DNA of 35,631 bases from NCBI GenBank assembly GCA_002297665.1, contig DBMS01000226.1, forward strand, positions 1 to 35,631, written 5' to 3'. The notes beneath the pieces were generated by a model. That model made no database searches. It had not been told where the DNA came from and was given only the letters and a program-made list of their open reading frames with translations. This DNA is from Holophagaceae bacterium UBA692 (GTDB lineage: Bacteria; Acidobacteriota; Holophagae; Holophagales; Holophagaceae). Position 1 is the first letter of the stretch. Every line of letters starts with the position of its first letter. Shown one piece after another: positions 33,624 to 35,631 of this stretch. The position numbers and the translations under genes were made by a program.

Positions 33624-33651
33624 ATTGTATGCACATTTTGTCGCCGGTCAA
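33624..33651 (-). promoter_or_regulatory. Promoter of brnTA
   Basis: On the minus strand TTGACC (33646-33651), a 16-base spacer and TACAAT (33624-33629), each 5 of 6 to consensus. Seven bases separate the -10 box from the GTG of brnT. A TGTGCATACA near-palindrome over the -10 could be the BrnA site. Confidence 0.6.
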
Positions 33652-33965
33652 CCCGATTTTGCACCTTGGGATGCAGCCGTAATCCCATGGAGGCCGATCT
33701 CCCCTCCTTCCAACTGGATCCAGTAATTTCCATGTTTCTACTCCCTCGTCACACGCTCCCTGGTCCAGTCGCCTGCACGAATGCCAAATTAGGTGCCACC
33801 CTCCCGACTTGGAGAGCCCGAGCTTCCGTATTGGTTTCTCCACTTCTCCCGAAAATCCGCTCAACTTTTTCGTATTTTTCGACTTTCCCCCTTGACCAAA
33901 GACAGATAAAAAGCGAAATTGGTCCATCGAAGGTTCCAGAGCTGGAACTTACTCGGAGGTGTTCG
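33652..33965. other. Gap between brnT promoter and the 63-aa gene
   Basis: These 314 bases are less GC-rich than the flanks. Open frames cross them on both strands, but the translations look random and have no ribosome site. A TTGACC box near 33893 has no matching -10. I see no other feature. Confidence 0.5.
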
Positions 33966-34157
33966 ATGGCCAAGTCCTTTGGATACAAGCTTCCCGGTTA
34001 CTTCATGGAATACGGCCCCATCGCGGCGGCCAGCGAAGAGGCGGCGCGGGTGGAAATCCGGCGGCGCCTGGGGGTGCGCAGGCTGCCTTGGGGGCTGCAG
34101 GTCTGGGACCTCAAGGACCGGCCGCTGGCGCGGTGGAAGGTTGACCAGGCGTCATGA
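33966..34157 (+). CDS. Small hypothetical protein, 63 aa
   Basis: ATG 33966 follows CGGAGG 7 bases upstream. The product begins MAKSFGYKLPGYFMEYGP, then a helix with SEEAARVEIRRRLGVRR, then a strand-like GLQVWDLKDRPLARWKV. It is basic, soluble and complete. The Trp/Asp-rich end looks like a small beta hairpin. Composition returns to the GC-rich style of the main chromosome, unlike the preceding segment, so the accessory block may end just before it. Function unknown. Confidence 0.68.
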   Translation: MAKSFGYKLPGYFMEYGPIAAASEEAARVEIRRRLGVRRLPWGLQVWDLKDRPLARWKVDQAS

Positions 34158-34306
34158 GGGGGCGGCTGTCCGGTCTGTTCCGGTTGGCGGCGGCCAGGCA
34201 AAAACAGGTTCATTCATAATTCCACCTGATTTCCGGGAACCGGTGGAGGGTTCGGCGCACCTTGGTTGAGCTTGAATTCTCACAACCTGTTCGACCGGAG
34301 GCGTGG

Positions 34307-34489
34307 ATGATTCCGTCGTCACATTCTTCCTGCGTGCTCTCCCCCAAGCTCGTGGTCTATTGCGACGAGGAGATCGTGAGCCCCAGGCTCAAGCGGTTCA
34401 GTTCGCTGATCCCCTTCCGGCCCTGCGAGAAAAGGCCGCCGGGGGAGAAGGTGCCGCAGGGGATCCGGAGGACGGATCTCCTTCGGTAG
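34307..34489 (+). CDS. Small hypothetical protein, 60 aa
   Basis: ATG 34307 has CGGAGG 6 bases upstream. The product has a middle part LVVYCDEEIVSPRLKRFSSL and a basic C-terminus; two further Cys are seen at S-C-V near residue 9 and P-C-E near 40. No known motif. It sits 149 bases after the 63-aa gene and 88 bases before the PAS-GAF protein, on the same strand. Short length makes the call uncertain. Confidence 0.45.
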   Translation: MIPSSHSSCVLSPKLVVYCDEEIVSPRLKRFSSLIPFRPCEKRPPGEKVPQGIRRTDLLR

Positions 34490-34577
34490 GGACGTAAACT
34501 TTTCATAAAAAAGGCTGGACACACGGTTCCAGGTGATTGAGCCTTGAAGAAGGCAACCGCCTTTAGACGGTATTTTC

Positions 34578-35631
34578 ATGGTCATGCATCGGCACCGAGC
34601 CAAGGGTTTGCCCTCCGACGGGGAGGAGCCGGAGGAGGGTTCCGCCCCCGGGGAGGTGCTTTCCGGAATGGATCACGTGTGGCGGAGCACCTTCGACGCC
34701 GTGCCCGATCTCCTGGCGGTGCTGGATGAGAACCGGAATCTCCTCCAGGTGAACAAGGCCCTCCTGGGCCGGCTGGGGCCGGCTGGGAAGGCGATCCTGG
34801 GGAGGCCCTGCTACGAGGTGTTTCACCAGGCGGACGGCCCCGTGGAGGGCTGCCCGCTCCACGAGACCCAGCGCGACGGCCTCACCCATGACGCGGAAGT
34901 GCGGGTGGAGGGGCTGGGCGGGGACTACCAGGTCCGCACCTCCCCCATCTTCGACGACCAGGGCCGCATCCGCGGCACGGTCCATCTTGCGCGGGACATC
35001 TCCGACCGCCGGATCCGGGAGCGCGGGCTCCAGCAGCTGAACCGCATGGTCCAGGCCCTGAGCCGGAGCAGCCAGGCCATGGCCCGGGCCCAGGACGAGG
35101 CGGGCTACCTGGACGAGGTGTGCCGCGTGGTGGTGGAAGACTGCGGGTGCTTCCTGGCCTGGATCGGCTACAAGGTCCACGATCCGGAGCAGTCCATCCG
35201 CCCCATGGCCTGGGCCGGGTTCGAGGACGGGTACCTGGCGACGCTGCGCCTCACCTGGGCCGATCGCGAGCGGGGCCGCGGCCCCACGGGGATGGCCATC
35301 CGCTCGGGACAGGCAAGCCTGTGCCGGAACATGGACACCGATCCGGACTTCGCCCCCTGGCGCCAGGAAGCCCGCGCCCGCGGCTACGCGTCGTCCCTCG
35401 CCCTGCCCCTCATGGACGGCCGCGAGGTCTTCGGGGTGCTGACGGTCTACGCCGCGGAAGCGGAAGCGTTCACCGATCCGCAGGTGCGGGTCCTGGGCGA
35501 ACTGGCCGATGACCTCGCCCGGGGCATCCTCAACCTCCGGTTGCGCGAATCCGAGCGGAAGGCCCAGGAAGCCCTCCGGGAGAGCACCGAGGACCTCAAG
35601 CGCCTCAACGACGAGCTGGAGCAGCGCGTGC
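34578..35631 (+). CDS. PAS-GAF sensor protein, 5' part (runs off the window)
   Basis: The frame is open from ATG 34578 to the last base (351 residues seen). A PAS domain covers about 30-155; it carries two Cys in RPCYEVFHQ and EGCPLHET, a pattern seen in a subgroup of redox or ligand-sensing PAS domains, and ends in HLARDISDRR. A GAF domain follows (about 165-320), opening with LNRMVQALSRSSQAMARAQDE, the same GAF type as in the kinase at 4900. The visible end is a coiled coil (ALRESTEDLKRLNDELEQRV) that would lead to another PAS or the kinase core. The start is uncertain: no Shine-Dalgarno is near 34578 or the ATG at 34584. Confidence 0.85.
   Translation, partial: MVMHRHRAKGLPSDGEEPEEGSAPGEVLSGMDHVWRSTFDAVPDLLAVLDENRNLLQVNKALLGRLGPAGKAILGRPCYEVFHQADGPVEGCPLHETQRDGLTHDAEVRVEGLGGDYQVRTSPIFDDQGRIRGTVHLARDISDRRIRERGLQQLNRMVQALSRSSQAMARAQDEAGYLDEVCRVVVEDCGCFLAWIGYKVHDPEQSIRPMAWAGFEDGYLATLRLTWADRERGRGPTGMAIRSGQASLCRNMDTDPDFAPWRQEARARGYASSLALPLMDGREVFGVLTVYAAEAEAFTDPQVRVLGELADDLARGILNLRLRESERKAQEALRESTEDLKRLNDELEQRV

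Noticed and set aside
33613..33988. Minus-strand frames upstream of brnT
   Set aside because: No ribosome site, no motif, and they cross the brnT promoter and the 63-aa gene start.
1..35631. CRISPR array, tRNA or rRNA genes, transposase, integrase
   Set aside because: No regularly spaced repeats, no tRNA cloverleaf with CCA-type end or rRNA motif, and no DDE or tyrosine recombinase protein were seen on either strand.

Overview
The window looks like chromosomal DNA of a GC-rich, Gram-negative-type bacterium. The dense run of large sensor kinases, the H-boxes of the form HDMNN or HDVNN, and the propeller-GGDEF fusion suggest an acidobacterium of the Holophaga/Geothrix type. That placement rests on protein style alone; there is no rRNA or other phylogenetic marker here.

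Left part (1-20000), signalling. After the 3' end of a TPR-like gene and a small hypothetical come three histidine kinases (1007-2932, 2939-4711, 4900-7743). Two diguanylate cyclases follow, one behind a secreted or periplasmic beta-propeller sensor (8355-11411) and one behind a GAF domain (12229-14046). Then come an FN3-repeat lipoprotein (14160-16187), a methyltransferase (16405-17340) and a PocR-domain hybrid kinase (17382-19937). A roughly 200-bp imperfect inverted repeat fills the gap 7744-8354 between two convergent genes.

Middle part (20000-25040), metabolism and small regulators. ribB lies under a clear FMN riboswitch. It is followed by a second methyltransferase, a membrane-anchored LuxR-type regulator divergent from a cytochrome b561, and a TetR regulator divergent from a short-chain dehydrogenase. 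The TetR/SDR gap holds twin 13-bp palindromes.

Right part (25047-34500), accessory DNA. The striking element is a tight three-gene minus-strand operon: patatin-like phospholipase, then a CHAT (caspase-like) protein with a Cys-rich segment, then a ComEC-type metallo-beta-lactamase-fold hydrolase. The last two overlap in TGATG. An AT-rich gap of about 570 bp separates it from two divergent unrecognised genes (88 and 284 aa). Beyond these lie degraded gene fragments on both strands (32326-33039), a BrnT/BrnA toxin-antitoxin pair whose promoter implies a leaderless toxin mRNA, and two small hypothetical genes. This has the look of a defence or conflict island. The patatin-CHAT-MBL operon is the best candidate for an undescribed system. 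A PAS-GAF sensor protein runs off the right edge.
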